DNA from: Tigriopus japonicus
Taxonomy: Eukaryota; Arthropoda; Copepoda; Harpacticoida; Harpacticidae
Assembly: GCA_010645155.1 (NCBI GenBank)
Contig: CM021318.1
Coordinates: 10,653,331 to 10,717,330 of the forward strand
Reading direction: 5' to 3'
Length of the DNA stretch: 64,000 bases
Below, one piece after another: positions 14,501 through 25,413 of the stretch. Numbering within the stretch: position 1 is the stretch's first letter; each line of letters starts with the position of its first letter. Position numbers and translations under genes: made by a program. The notes under the pieces were generated by a model, which saw nothing but the letters and a program-made list of their open reading frames with translations, had not been told where the DNA came from and ran no database searches.

Positions 14501-16147
14501 GAGAAAATCTTTGGTCAAGCACGTCAGAGAGCCGAGTAATCCTTCTTGAATATTCAATATGCCTTGAGGGTACAAGAGCTGACTTTTTACGATGAAGCCG
14601 TTGCCACCCGCACCCGTGATTTTGACCGACTTTGAATCGTTTTGGTCGGTTGAGAAGAAGTGAATGGACGTCAAATTTAGTTGAACCACAAAACCATTTA
14701 GGGACCGCATCACTTGAGATTCAGCATCGGGACAATCCGCCACCTGAAAATTCATGTGAGGCAAGAAAAATGTGAAGGAATGGCCAAGATTGAGGCTTTT
14801 ATGGCTTTAAATGAATAAGTCTTTAACTTACCGCATGAATATAATTTTCAAAATGAATTTCAAAGGCGCTCATCGGGGGCGGTACGACCATTTGGCGGAA
14901 TGGAGTGAGCTTCAAGATTTTGCCATCGATTTTAGCGTGAAATGCTAAATTGGCTGAAGAAAAACCACGCGAAACCTGGACTTCAAATCCCATTTGCCAT
15001 TGCCAATACTTTCGCGATAACACTACATGAAACCTGCAGAAAAAGCGTTCAAAGAATTATGAGTACATTGTAGCTCAAATTCATGGGCTGAACACTACCT
15101 GAGAGGATCCAGAGCATCCCATTCAAAATGAAGCAGATCGACATCGCTCTCAGACCAAGCGTGTTTCAACGACCAATGATAATTACTACACGTATAAAGA
15201 AGAATCCGGGCAATGGGTTTGTCAACGCGGTCATCATGGTCCGTGGCCAACACAGCCAAAACTTCGGAGGTCTTATTCCAAGCCAACTGAGTGACGCGAG
15301 CCTTCGTTCGACTCTCCAATTCCAAGACAAATTCACCATGGCGAAGTCCATTTTTCTCAAAGAACACCACTTGATATTTGTTGGGCAATCTCTGCGTGGA
15401 CGCGATCAACGAACCCGAAGGTTTCCAGCTTAAAGCGTATTCTAAACCGGGTACAGGCTCTGAGGTGGCTTGAAGAACGCCTTCACGATTAAAAATGCGG
15501 ATTTGCCGCATGGCAATCTCGCCCTCTGTCACATGAGACACGGCTAAAAGTTGGCCATCATCCCGCCAAACTAATCGGGGACGTCGATCATCCCATTCAA
15601 ACACGGGTTCCATCGGAGTCGGGGCTACCTGAGCCGCGGATTTGCCGGCTGATCCGTGAAATTGGGTCTCTTTTTGGCCCCAACCTACATTGACAAAAGC
15701 CCCGGCTCCAAATTCGGCTCGGTTCAAATCGACCTCGATGAGCGGATCAAACTCCCGAGTCATTAAAACTAGAGTCTTCTTGACCGTGATCAACGCGAAC
15801 AGCTCGTCATCCGGACTGAGCACGATATCGTGCAGGCCGCCTTCAACCAGACCCATTTCTTCAATGTCCGAAGTCTCGGGCTCGATTTTGAGCAACGTGC
15901 CGTTCTTGAAGGCGGCCACCAAAGTGCCATCCCACAGATTGAGAAGACGGACACAAGTCTTGGGATCCGGAGAGGGGACATCGGGGATCAACGTGAGGCT
16001 GTCAGCGTCGTTGGGCGGGTAGAGCACACCCTCTTGGAGCCGATAGAGGCCACCCGATTCGGCCAGGGCCCAAGCCGCCGGACCAGTCGGGTTGCTCAGG
16101 TCGCCGAGGTCTTGATGGGCGTTGTGCCGCACCACTAAATTACGCAT
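11564..16147 (-). CDS. ELP1: Elongator complex protein 1 (ELP1/IKAP), complete
   Basis: Scaffold subunit of Elongator, which adds the cm5U-type modification to wobble uridine of tRNAs. Ten exons: 16147-15099, 15033-14832, 14743-13734, 13663-13440, 13377-13019, 12960-12603, 12536-12278, 12206-12064, 11989-11729, 11643-11564. All nine introns (58-88 nt) are GT-AG and phase-compatible, giving 1,314 residues against about 1,332 in human. The N-terminal WD40 part carries the family signature GWGQKETQFHGSAGK (about residues 155-169) and VVPPPM in the second propeller. The C-terminal helical part keeps FDLVLFVATKSQKDPKEYLP and the basic block SSRNRRKHERKKHSTKEGS, which matches the tRNA-binding region of ELP1. 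The last exon WKLQIL resembles the human C-terminus. I chose MRNL (16147) by homology; an in-frame Met lies at 16165. AATAAA lies only 9 nt past the stop. Confidence 0.97.
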
Positions 16148-16165
16148 GTTAGACTTGAAGTTCAC

Positions 16166-17734
16166 GGAGATTCGATGGAAATATCATTAAAGTCAAGTGG
16201 AAAATGATTGAAGTTCAAGACGTTCGTTCACACGTGTGAATGATGACAACGTAAACATAGACTTGTAAGTTAGTCAGGGTTACCGAAAAACACGGAAGAT
16301 TCTCTCCCAGGATTTTAAAACAATATTCTGTGCATAACGTTTAACAATCCAAAATAGGAAAAAAAGAATCTTTCCCTTGCCCTTTTCAGATTGTAAGGAC
16401 GACGTTAACTTCAGCATAGCTTCCCAGAATTGGACCAGGAGACCTTTTTGTTGTTTAAGGACATTTTTCTCTACATAGAATGCTAAAAAAATCTTTTTTG
16501 TATCTTTTTTTCAACATTTAACAGTCTTCTTTTGGCTTTAGAACCCCAATTGAGTGCTAAAAACAAAGATAGAGAAGAACATTCATATCATTGTACAAAG
16601 GGAAGAATGTCCCTGAACTATCCCAATGATAAAAACCATGTTGCTTTCAACAAAAGATGGACAATCATTATTACAAACCAAGTTAGTAGATCAGGAGTTT
16701 GAAGATATCTGACTTAACACAATGAAACAACACAGTTTGAATTCTTTGAGAGACATCAATTGGGCATCAAATAATTGCTAATTGAATCCTTGTGGACTTT
16801 TGTTTTATGACTTATGTCAATAAAACGCCATTGAGTCGAATTATATTGGATTTCTTCATTAACTCCAGGCTATCACGCAGGAAAATTCACACCAACGCAG
16901 TAACGCGCCCTCACTCGATCCCACTCCACGCAATCCTCCTTGGTTATTGCTATGTTTCTTTCCATTTTCATGGATTTTTATGATATCATTATCTTTGACC
17001 TCCGACAAACCTTAACAAAAGCCAGCCCTTAAGGTGGCAAACAGATTCGGGTGTCGTTCCGATTGCCAATTTGCCGGAAGCAAACGCACGCCACGAAATT
17101 GATTGCTTGTGGCCAGATCATATCCCTTGCCGGAATTTTTAAAGGCTGAATACCCAACTCGCTCTTAACCACATCCTTGACAAATTTACAAAATTACAAC
17201 CTTGACCAAGTCGTGGGTGGTGGATTTCCGGGCTTTTGCGAGCCCCTCATTTTCAACTTGAAGACTGAATGAGTCGTAACCCATGACAAGGTGAATCTGC
17301 ATCTGACGTCGACTTATGACGGGAAAACGGCAGGATGTTTTTCACTAAGCCTGGTAAATATTTGATTCGTGGTCAAGCATTTAAAGTACGTTTAATTATA
17401 AATGGCTGAAAGTCGAAAACCACCTAATCAGCCTAGACATTAGAATATTATATAACTTTTTAATGACTGATTCAGTATGAAATGCCTCGTTTTCATCGCT
17501 TAAAATAAAATGTGACAATCTGCCGAGGCTTATGACATCTCAGATCAAGAAGCCGAGATTGCCTAACCGCTCTGCCCTCGGATTCAAGAGCTACCTACAC
17601 AGACTGTATAACCGTGATCCAGGGCCCAAACCGTGCTATTTATTCATCGGAATCAGCCTAGGCTCTAACAACAATCGTAACCGGCCAAAGTTGACCCAAG
17701 TGGGTCCTTTCTTTGAGGTGCGGTCTAGTCCAGT
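16166..17734. other. intergenic, ELP1 promoter side and TMCO1 3' side
   Basis: No gene is supported. The ELP1 promoter should lie just above 16165. The right end contains the 3' flank of TMCO1, with AATAAA (- strand) at 17644-17639, about 90 nt beyond its stop. Confidence 0.6.
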
Positions 17735-18289
17735 CTAGAACTTGTATTTATTTGGATCGGGTCCCCACATGTTGGCTTGCTTGGCCGCCGCTCTCGAGGG
17801 CGCAAATCCCAAGGCCTTTTGGATGTTCTGTCGTATGGACATGGTACACAAGATGTACAGGAAGATGAACGAGCAATCCGTGTAGTCCTCGCCCAAAAGA
17901 TTGCGGTGCGAGAGTCCCTGAACCCAACTGATGGGCGTGAACGGCAACTTGGCCACGACCTTGCCGTCAAAGATCGAGTTGAACATGGAGAGCAACGAGG
18001 TGAACACGAACCCGATGGCCACCATGGACTTCATCTTGACGACCATCAGGTCTCGATTGGTGTTCTTGAGCTTCTCCTCGTCCTTTTCCATCTTGCGTTT
18101 TCGCGTCTTGTCGAGCGTGGCCTCGCCCAACGTCTCCTTCTTCTTCTCGAGTCGTTTGGTCTGCTTCTCGATGTCGCTCTTGAGCCGCTGATAGCGCTCC
18201 GTCCGATACACGAACAACCACGTGAAGCCCTCGCCCAACAAGGCCGTGAACACGGAGATGCCCAAAATCAGTAACGTGTCCGCCCACAT
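17735..18289 (-). CDS. TMCO1: TMCO1, ER calcium load-activated calcium channel
   Basis: Single-exon gene of 184 residues, the usual family length. TMCO1 is an ER membrane protein of the EMC3/Oxa1-like group. It is reported to release calcium from an overfilled ER and to belong to a ribosome-associated translocon. Visible features are the first membrane segment (WADTLLILGISVFTALLGEG), a long basic coiled coil with LEKKKETLGEATLDK, then the highly conserved blocks FNSIFDGKVVAKLPFTP and DCSFIFLYILCTMSIRQNIQK forming the remaining membrane segments. I took ATG 18289 (MWADTLL) because an upstream extension would need GTG. The tail is short and ends PDPNKYKF. AATAAA is at 17644-17639. An intron may interrupt the 5' UTR upstream, which I cannot resolve. 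Confidence 0.97.
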   Translation of the reverse strand: MWADTLLILGISVFTALLGEGFTWLFVYRTERYQRLKSDIEKQTKRLEKKKETLGEATLDKTRKRKMEKDEEKLKNTNRDLMVVKMKSMVAIGFVFTSLLSMFNSIFDGKVVAKLPFTPISWVQGLSHRNLLGEDYTDCSFIFLYILCTMSIRQNIQKALGFAPSRAAAKQANMWGPDPNKYKF

Positions 18290-19024
18290 GATGCCTTTCA
18301 CTCACCACCCAGTCAATAAATACTTGTTACGTTGTTGAGGCTCGCCAAGAGATGACCGATTCTTAATCTTATTTTTCGTTCTTTTCGTTGTTGATCCTCT
18401 TCTTCATCTTTGGATGATCGAACTGTGAGGGTGACGGAACTACGAGTAGTAAAAAGAGTTCAGGCATACAGTTGATGTGGAAGTAATGGAATGGCTTTTG
18501 AAACAATGAACGGTGAAAGGCTCTCAAATCAGCGGCTAGAATAAAAAAAATGGTTGAATGAAATTAAATAGTGAACATTTGCCTTAAAAATTCACGCAAC
18601 AATCAACATGCAAACCTAAAACCTCATCCACAACCGATCGAAAGGTCACCATAAATTAGAGCCCTTCTTAAGAAATCGCAATGGGATCCGGATACAGCTT
18701 GTTCCAACTTGTTCTTTGTTTGATCCATGAATAAACTCTTAGTAAAGATTCCGATCATATGTTCCACTGACCTCAGTCAGTTTTGTAACATTTAAAGTGT
18801 TTTTTCTTTTATCGGCCGCAACATTTTTGCTCTCATTGATCAATAATTATTTGCCCAAAGAGCTGAATTCAAACGACTTAAAGTTAGAAATGGTAACTAA
18901 CGTATATCTGAGCGGCATATGTCCGAAATGAAGTAAAATTGGAGTCGCGATCAAGCGGAAAGAAGAACATTTATTGAACATAAATAGAAAAAAAAATCGA
19001 ACAACTCCGCTCGAGAGAGCTCCT
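18290..19024. other. intergenic between TMCO1 and LCMT1
   Basis: No coding sequence is supported. It contains the TMCO1 promoter side and, at 18975-18970, an AATAAA on the - strand about 50 nt after the LCMT1 stop. Confidence 0.6.
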
Positions 19025-19993
19025 CTACCAAAAATCAAAGTCGTTGAAATTGAACTTGTCCTGATTGCGCCACGCGATGCCCACGCAGTAGTGTTCAAAC
19101 AGTTGCCGCATGAGTTCTTTTTCATCAAAAAGTTCCAATTTCTCGACCCGATTCACTTCATCGCGCGGCAACAACTCGTACACCTCACTCATGGTCCAAC
19201 ACAACGCCCCGTGATAGCCCCGAGCCAAAAAACGCCCATTCTGAGCGGCCGGACTCTGACAGGCCGCAACTCCGGGCAAGCCACACCCGCGTGAACTCAT
19301 ATTCTCCACGATCACGGCTCCAAATCGATCGTTCATATTGAGCTGCTCGTGATTGAGAAACACTAAAGCACTAGTGAACGTGCTCGTGGTCCAAGTCAAG
19401 AAGCGGTCCACCTTGGCCGGTTCGATGTAGATCAGCACGCATTCGGCCAAGAAGATGGTGGGTAAAGCGTAATCGATCTGACACTCGGCTAATTTCCGAG
19501 CCAATGTCGTCAGATCGGTGAAATCGGCGCCAATCAAATGATATCGGTGACCGTGCAAGTCGGTTCGCGAGAGTTTGACCTCATCATCGTCGTCTTGCAC
19601 CACTTTACTGAGTAATAATTTGGATTTCTTAATCAGATGGCATTTCTTCGCCGTGACCTCGGGGAAATCGACCTCGATATAATTGTGCACGGCCTCGTCC
19701 ATCGGGTTGAGTTCGTCGCGGAGTCGCCAGAACAAGGTATCAAACCCGGCGCCCAAACTAATGATTTGAACTTTTCGTCCCAAGGCTTGTCCGTACTCGA
19801 CGGTCTTGAGAATGAGGCTTTTGAGGGCCGTAACCCGGGTAAAATAGCCCAAGTGGATCTCGGGCGCTTTGCGTTCGCCCATATGACTGACCATTTGCGA
19901 AATGTAAGGGTCCGACCAATAACCGAAGTGGACCGCACTCCGTTTACTGAAGGTGGCGTCCATATTGGTGGACTGAACCGCTTCGTCGCCCAT
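19025..19993 (-). CDS. LCMT1: leucine carboxyl methyltransferase 1
   Basis: S-adenosylmethionine-dependent enzyme that methylates the C-terminal leucine of the PP2A catalytic subunit and so steers holoenzyme assembly in the cytosol. The gene is intronless and encodes 322 residues, close to the 334 of human. Family motifs are GYWSDPY (about 24-30), RKAPEIHLGYFTRV (41-54), the SAM-binding loop ISLGAGFDTLFWRL (78-91), the acidic strand EVDFP, HLIGADFTDL, the catalytic-side LAECVLIYI, and the C-terminal HYCVGIAWRNQ. ATG 19993 (MGDEAV) is used: the frame continues upstream without another ATG and meets a TAG at 20060-20062. Lack of introns is unusual next to ELP1 and SPG21 but there is no sign of decay or of a retrocopy poly-A tract. 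AATAAA lies at 18975-18970. Confidence 0.95.
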   Translation of the reverse strand: MGDEAVQSTNMDATFSKRSAVHFGYWSDPYISQMVSHMGERKAPEIHLGYFTRVTALKSLILKTVEYGQALGRKVQIISLGAGFDTLFWRLRDELNPMDEAVHNYIEVDFPEVTAKKCHLIKKSKLLLSKVVQDDDDEVKLSRTDLHGHRYHLIGADFTDLTTLARKLAECQIDYALPTIFLAECVLIYIEPAKVDRFLTWTTSTFTSALVFLNHEQLNMNDRFGAVIVENMSSRGCGLPGVAACQSPAAQNGRFLARGYHGALCWTMSEVYELLPRDEVNRVEKLELFDEKELMRQLFEHYCVGIAWRNQDKFNFNDFDFW

Positions 19994-21128
19994 GATGCGA
20001 GTTTGAATATCGGATAGGGGCGTGGCAATCAACACGCGCACAACGAGGGAGGACCACCCCTAAGGGGCTAGATTTGGAGGCATGAACGGCGTGGGACGGG
20101 ACAGAAATAATCCCACCGAATCGGAAGCGAGGGAGATTGAGGATGGGCTGCCGATGATGATCTGATTAGGAATCCAATGGCATGATGAGACGCATGACTT
20201 TTTGTCTTCCGTTCCCCGTGTTCAGTGTGCTCTAGTGGAACAGTTTTCATTCCATGTTTAGCTTCAGGGTGGCCGGAGTCGGGCAGAAATTGAAGTTGCA
20301 GTTACCATTACTAAATTAACTCCTAAATGCAGCTTGCACTCAAAAATTGCAACTTTTGGCGTTTTTTTTTGCCTTGATCTTTAAAACTTTGCGGGATCTT
20401 TGCTCGAAATAAATATTTTATACAAACTTGTTTTAAACATTTTCAAACAGTTAATGTTGTTTTTTTTAAATTCCAGAATAATTTGGGCAAAGCAAAGTTG
20501 CTTTCTTTGGGAAGCTAAAGGTTAAGGAAAAATCAAACTTAAGACTTCAAACTTTCGCCTAGAATTGAGACAAACATTTGGCCAAATTTGACATTTTACT
20601 ATAAAGGTAACATTTTTAGGCCGGAAAATAGCAACTCTGAGGCAACTTTCATCGGATTTTGTGCAACTTTTAAGAAAAAAAATTGAGCCTTTAGGCAAAA
20701 AACAGCAATTTTATTTGAGCCTTAACCATTACATTTTGGAGACTATTAATTGTAATCCCTAACATGTTTGTTTGCCCATGTACTTGACGCATTTTCAAGC
20801 ATCCATTGATTTTGAGAATCTTACTTATCCCTACATTGGTTCGATCATGGGTGGTGTTTCGTTATTGTGAAGGAAGACAATGACATATTTTGACTGATTC
20901 TAGTCTGTGCGATAACTAAATTCATTTTTCGACAAGTTTTTCGGCTTTTGGTGTATCAAGTGTTGGGCACCCTCTTTGTTGTGCAACACTCCTCCCGTTT
21001 TTCACCTGTCTGTCTTCTTGAGTTTTAAAGTGAAGCAACTCGAAGGAATTCAGGGGGGAGTGTTTCCCGTTTCCTGAATTATCTCCCACAATCGCTTATT
21101 TACGCCCTGTTCCACGGTCGGATGGATT
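19994..21128. other. divergent intergenic region, LCMT1 / SPG21
   Basis: No gene is supported. The two flanking genes are transcribed away from each other, so both promoters must lie here. The middle (20330-20760) is AT-rich. Confidence 0.6.
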
Positions 21129-21136
21129 ATGGCTAG
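21122..21136 (+). promoter_or_regulatory. overlapping upstream mini-ORF at the SPG21 start
   Basis: ATG at 21122 opens a five-codon frame (four codons plus TAG at 21134-21136) that overlaps the main ATG at 21129 in another frame. If it lies inside the mRNA it could reduce initiation at the main start. The 5' end of the transcript is not known. Confidence 0.45.
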
Positions 21137-22269
21137 TCATCAGAGTGTATTGTCACAAACCGTTGAATATCAGAGTTTTCGCTCCTCAGTCCCTCTTAAG
21201 AAGTTAGCCTTGGATCCCGACGATTCCGAGAAGGTACGTACGCTAACTTATTATCATTTCAGAGGCGGGTTCATTCTTAAGATGAGCCCCTTGTGCGCTT
21301 TTCATAGTTCTGGCATGTGTTCGATTGCGGTCCACGGGCTCTAACTTGCCCCTTGGTATGTTTGCCGCCCATTTCCGGAGCCGCCGATGTGTTCTTCCAT
21401 CAATGTTTGGGATTGTCTGCCCGCGGATTTCGGGTGATTGCCGTGAGTTTGTCCGTGATTATGGGATTGTCTTTCGGATAGGATGATTGATGACTGACTG
21501 ACTGACCATGTTCCAGGCGGAATCCCCCGCTTATTGGACGGTGGAGGCGTGGTGTCAAGGCTTTAAACGCCTCTTAGCCCATCTGGACTTGGAGAAAGTG
21601 CATATTTTCGGGGCTGGATTGGGCGGGTTTTTGGCCCAGAAATTTGCCGAATATACCGAACCGTGCCCGCGAGTGGCTTCCCTCATTCTCTGTAACGCTT
21701 TTACCAACACTGACATTTTCCGATATCAAGAGCAATCCGTTGTGTAAGATTGCTCTAGGATCACCCTCTCTAAATGATTTGGTCACTAATCTCCTTGGAT
21801 GATTTTTTTTAGGTTTTGGCTCATGCCCGGACCTATGCTCAAGAATATCATAGCGAGTGGGATGGAATGTTCGACCAATGAGGCACCCATTTGTTGCGCT
21901 ACGGAATTCATGTTGGAGCGCCTCAATGATCTGTCCCAATCGATTTTGGCCGCCCGACTCACCCTCAATTGTACTGCAAGTCGGGTGGACCCGACACGTT
22001 TACGAGATCTGCCCATTACTTTGCTCAACGTGTGGGACAATTATGCCCTAGCTCCCGAAGTGCGAGACGCCTTATGCCGTTCATATCCTCAAGCTAAAAT
22101 GGCCCATCTCAAATCAGGAGGGAACTTTCCTTTCCTGAGTCGGTTTGATGAGGTCAATATGCATGCCACGGTAAGATTCAAGGGCCCGTTTTGGTCATTA
22201 TAATCTGTGCTTGACTCTGGGTTCAATGCTTTTCAGATACATTTACGAAATTTTGATGCCAAACCGTGA
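21129..22269 (+). CDS. SPG21: maspardin (SPG21), alpha/beta-hydrolase fold
   Basis: Homologue of human maspardin, a cytosolic/endosomal alpha/beta-hydrolase-fold protein mutated in Mast syndrome. Five exons: 21129-21233, 21308-21442, 21517-21743, 21813-22170, 22237-22269, with introns of 66-74 nt and exact phases; 285 residues against 308 in human. Conserved blocks are [74 protein letters not shown] and [12 protein letters not shown]. The C-terminus is about 20 residues shorter than human and ends [10 protein letters not shown]. At the nucleophile elbow the usual GxSxG reads GAGLG, so the serine is replaced by Gly114 (codon 21616-21618). This agrees with a binding rather than catalytic role. 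A short upstream frame (ATG 21122) overlaps the start codon. Confidence 0.95.
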
Positions 22270-22358
22270 TAATAATGCCTTACTATCCGTGTGATATTAT
22301 TGCCAGGTATAGTTGAACGGAAACCATTGTGATACTGAAACAAGTACAGAAAAATACA

Positions 22359-22364
22359 TTTATT
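22359..22364 (-). terminator. poly(A) signal of the DIPK2-type gene
   Basis: AATAAA on the - strand, about 56 nt beyond the stop at 22420. It also lies 90 nt beyond the SPG21 stop, so the two convergent genes share a very short 3' spacer. Confidence 0.7.
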
Positions 22365-22419
22365 CCTATTTTAGTTAAAATACTCGGGGGGTCAACTAAA
22401 CAATCGTATAAATTTCTCA

Positions 22420-23652
22420 TCACATTTGAGCCAGTATTTCCAGTAAACCTTGAGCTGCTTCAAATCGGCCACCAGGATGATTGGGAGAGGCACATTGAGA
22501 AATGAGTCTTGGAAGTAAAGGATGTTTTCTCAGCACCTCATTAGGAATGGAGTGGAGTAATCCTTGGGGCAAAGTTCGATCCAATGCTCCGGGCGCCAAA
22601 AGTCCTTTGCACAAGCCATAAAGGTTGTGATCGCTCTCAGTGTGAGTGCACAAATCGGCTGGGGCGTAGCAGAACCGAGATTCGCATTGAAATCCGTCCG
22701 AAGTATGCGAGATGTTCCATCCTGGAGCAGCCAGAGCTCGGATCTCGGACTGATCCACAAGAATGAAGTTCTCACCGTCGACAAACTTAACTTGAAAGTC
22801 TTGGTTAACTGCAAAGTTGTCCGAGATCCAATCCGTGTAGTACAATGCCACGTTCATTTCATTCCGGACGAACTTCATGGCCGACGTTAAAAGTTGTTTC
22901 GAAAGCAAAACTCGCACACTCCAATCAGAAGTGTAAAAGTGGGATAACGGCTTGCCCTCATTACGAAACATGGCTAATCGACCGCAGCTTCCATAGTACT
23001 TTGGAAAAGGCCAGTCATCATCTTCCCGGAAAACGGAGAAAATAAGAGGCTCTGGATTAAGGATGAGCAATGTCAAGATATGCTCTAAAGAGGGAGCCGA
23101 ATCATGCAATTGAGATTTCTTGACGATGAGGTCGATTAGGTGTTGAGATCGCACACAACTTAGAACTTCCGTCCAAGCATGACGTGCCAAGGGTCGATAA
23201 TCTAAGGCCGAATCGCGAGCGACATCGAAGGTGTATTCTTTGGTTAGAAACTTCAAGTACTTTCCCGCATTGCAATTAGGGTGTTCCTTGTAGGCATTGC
23301 AAATTTCTTGATCCAAACTCCGCAATTCATGATCATGCCCCAGTTTCTTGAGGATGACCTGTTCCGATAAGTAGGTCCCATAGAACACATTTTTGGCATT
23401 CATCAATGTCGAGATGGAATATCTGGTCCAATTGGTGAGTTTGATATCATTCTTGAATACCGAAGGACAGAGATTCGTCCCGAAACAAGCCGGACACGAA
23501 TTGTGTTGGAGAAATGCATCTTGGGTCAAGTCAATCTCGAGGGGAAAGACAAACGGATAGCATTTGATCGCCACGCATATCAAGACAATCCACGCAATAA
23601 TAGACTTCCGATGAAACCGCATTTTAGGACGGGACTTGAAGCTCCGCAACAT
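22420..23652 (-). CDS. DIPK2A: divergent protein kinase domain 2 (DIPK2A/B) homologue
   Basis: Single-exon protein of 410 residues, similar in length to human DIPK2A (C3orf58, Deleted in autism-1) and DIPK2B. These are secretory-pathway proteins with a divergent kinase fold. Features are a basic N-terminus and signal-anchor (about residues 18-38, IIAWIVLICVAIKCYPFVFP), the family signature CPACFGTNLCPSVF, NAKNVFYGTYLSEQVILKKLG, LNPEPLIFSVF, WPFPKYYGSCGRL, TDWISDNFAVNQDFQVKFVD (which covers the place of the kinase HRD/DFG region) and NLYGLCKGLLAP. Many cysteines fit a lumenal location. DIPK2A versus DIPK2B cannot be decided here. ATG 23652 is first in frame. An out-of-frame ATG at 23665 overlaps it. 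The 205-nt gap to SUMF1 upstream is short, but AATAAA after this gene indicates an independent 3' end. Confidence 0.92.
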   Translation of the reverse strand: MLRSFKSRPKMRFHRKSIIAWIVLICVAIKCYPFVFPLEIDLTQDAFLQHNSCPACFGTNLCPSVFKNDIKLTNWTRYSISTLMNAKNVFYGTYLSEQVILKKLGHDHELRSLDQEICNAYKEHPNCNAGKYLKFLTKEYTFDVARDSALDYRPLARHAWTEVLSCVRSQHLIDLIVKKSQLHDSAPSLEHILTLLILNPEPLIFSVFREDDDWPFPKYYGSCGRLAMFRNEGKPLSHFYTSDWSVRVLLSKQLLTSAMKFVRNEMNVALYYTDWISDNFAVNQDFQVKFVDGENFILVDQSEIRALAAPGWNISHTSDGFQCESRFCYAPADLCTHTESDHNLYGLCKGLLAPGALDRTLPQGLLHSIPNEVLRKHPLLPRLISQCASPNHPGGRFEAAQGLLEILAQM

Positions 23653-23665
23653 TTTTCTTCTTCAT
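23624..23665 (-). promoter_or_regulatory. upstream ORF overlapping the DIPK2 start
   Basis: ATG at 23665 begins a 13-codon frame that passes through the main ATG (23652) in another frame and stops at TAA 23624-23626. It could lower translation of the main frame by leaky scanning, provided transcription starts upstream of 23665. Confidence 0.45.
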
Positions 23666-23856
23666 GATCGAAAACGTCCTGAAGAAAGACCTAGAGACGT
23701 AAAAAGAAAAACAGAGTTCAAAACGGATGAATTAACAGACATTTTTTCAAAGAAATTGTCTATTTATAATGCACGGAAATTAATATCACAAGACGATTCC
23801 CTCTCAACGGGAAGTAAAACAATCATTGGCATTGATTTGGTACACATTTATGGTAG

Positions 23857-24999
23857 CTACAACTCGATATGTTCAAGATAAGACGGAAGTTTCTTCTTAT
23901 CAGCCGCGCAACGGAAGCCCAAGTTTTGAGCGGAAGAATCAGGGGTGTTTTGACTTCGAGCTGCACATCGATATCGATAGCAATAGTCTTTATGACACAT
24001 GAACGAACCGCCTTTCTTGACCTTGTCCGTGCCGGTTTTCGGACCTTGTGGGTTATTGTGGACCACCAAAGGAGAATGGCGAATGGTCCACCAATCCGAG
24101 GTCCACTCCCAAACATTGCCCACCATATTAAAGAGCTCAAATGCATTGGGGGGAAACTCTGTCACTGGATTCGTGGTCCGGTATCCATCTTCGCCAGTAT
24201 TTTCATTCGGAAAGGTACCCGTCCAAATGTTTCCATGGGGTTTCCCTCCGGGGTTCCATTTATTACCCCAAGGAAACAAACGATCTTCTTTACCTGCTCG
24301 ACAAGCGTATTCCCATTCTGCCTCTGTGGGCAATCGTTTACCTGCCCATTCGCAATAGGCTTTGGCGTCGTTCCATGACACGTGGATGACCGGATGGTCC
24401 ATTCGGTTATCGATATCAGAATCGGGCCCCTCGGGATGACGCCAATCGGCTCCTTTTACCGGCAACCACCATGGTGCGTCTTTGACTGCTTGAGAGATTT
24501 TCGATTTCGTTGCCTCGCTCAAGAACAAGTCCATGGCAAAGGAATCGCCAAAGGATTCGGCCTCGGTTTTATAACCGGTATCCTCGACAAACACTTCGAA
24601 TTCGGCATTGGAGACCTCATGCATGTCCATATAAAAATCGGGCAACTCCACTCGACGAGCCGGAGCTTCTCCATCGGCCACAAAAATGGGCACATCCGTT
24701 CCCATCGTGTAAGTTCCTCCTTCCACCAAGATCATCTGATTGGTGCGAGGAAAATCAGCGTCAAAGTTAGCCGAACTTGAATCAGCCTCAGAGGCCTCGG
24801 GCTCATATTGGTTCTCATTTACGTCTACGCGATTCGACGAGTCCCTCTGACGGTTTTTTTGGCAACCGCAATCGCTTTCGCCTTGAGAACATGATGCTCC
24901 ATTGTCTTCAGGATTATTGGAACACATTTCAGGTGTCGAATCGATGCCTTGAAAGGCCAAGAGACACAGCAAAAAGACGCACATCACAATTTTGCCCAT
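23857..24999 (-). CDS. SUMF1: formylglycine-generating enzyme (SUMF1)
   Basis: ER enzyme that oxidises the active-site cysteine of sulfatases to formylglycine. Intronless, 380 residues (human 374). Residues 1-22 form a signal peptide ([18 protein letters not shown]...), followed by a low-complexity Ser/Asp/Glu linker with a short Cys-rich part. The FGE domain begins near residue 88 with [16 protein letters not shown] and includes [52 protein letters not shown] and [14 protein letters not shown]. The two catalytic cysteines are present in [15 protein letters not shown] as Cys335 and Cys340, matching Cys336 and Cys341 of human. The C-terminal NLGFRCAAD is kept, with a short extra tail after it. 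This is SUMF1 rather than the inactive SUMF2 because both catalytic cysteines are present. It lies head-to-tail between DOLPP1 and DIPK2. Confidence 0.97.
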   Translation of the reverse strand: MGKIVMCVFLLCLLAFQGIDSTPEMCSNNPEDNGASCSQGESDCGCQKNRQRDSSNRVDVNENQYEPEASEADSSSANFDADFPRTNQMILVEGGTYTMGTDVPIFVADGEAPARRVELPDFYMDMHEVSNAEFEVFVEDTGYKTEAESFGDSFAMDLFLSEATKSKISQAVKDAPWWLPVKGADWRHPEGPDSDIDNRMDHPVIHVSWNDAKAYCEWAGKRLPTEAEWEYACRAGKEDRLFPWGNKWNPGGKPHGNIWTGTFPNENTGEDGYRTTNPVTEFPPNAFELFNMVGNVWEWTSDWWTIRHSPLVVHNNPQGPKTGTDKVKKGGSFMCHKDYCYRYRCAARSQNTPDSSAQNLGFRCAADKKKLPSYLEHIEL

Positions 25000-25413
25000 G
25001 TTGGATGGCTAGAATGCTTGCAAATGGATGAGCGCCTACTCCTTGCACAAAAAAAATTATGCGATATGTTAACAAGTGTGGATGATGAATGAACAAATTG
25101 TTGAAAGCGTTAGAGAGAGCGAAGACTAACCAACATGGTTTGTTTCTTTGTAGACCTCAAGGGTGCGAACCTGGAAAAGCGAGAAAATAGGGTGTATTTG
25201 CATGAATGATAACGAAACTTCTTCTTGTTTGTTTTATTCACAGCCCTGCGGCATAAAAAGCATCATCTTTTTCATAGCAAAATATCAAGTTCAGCAACAA
25301 TTCAATCGGATGTCTTTTTCCTCTTTGATCGTTAACAATAACACTAGAATACTGGAATTATGATTCCGACCGATTGCTTCATGAATCAAGGACAGAAGCC
25401 AAATGGACGGGTC

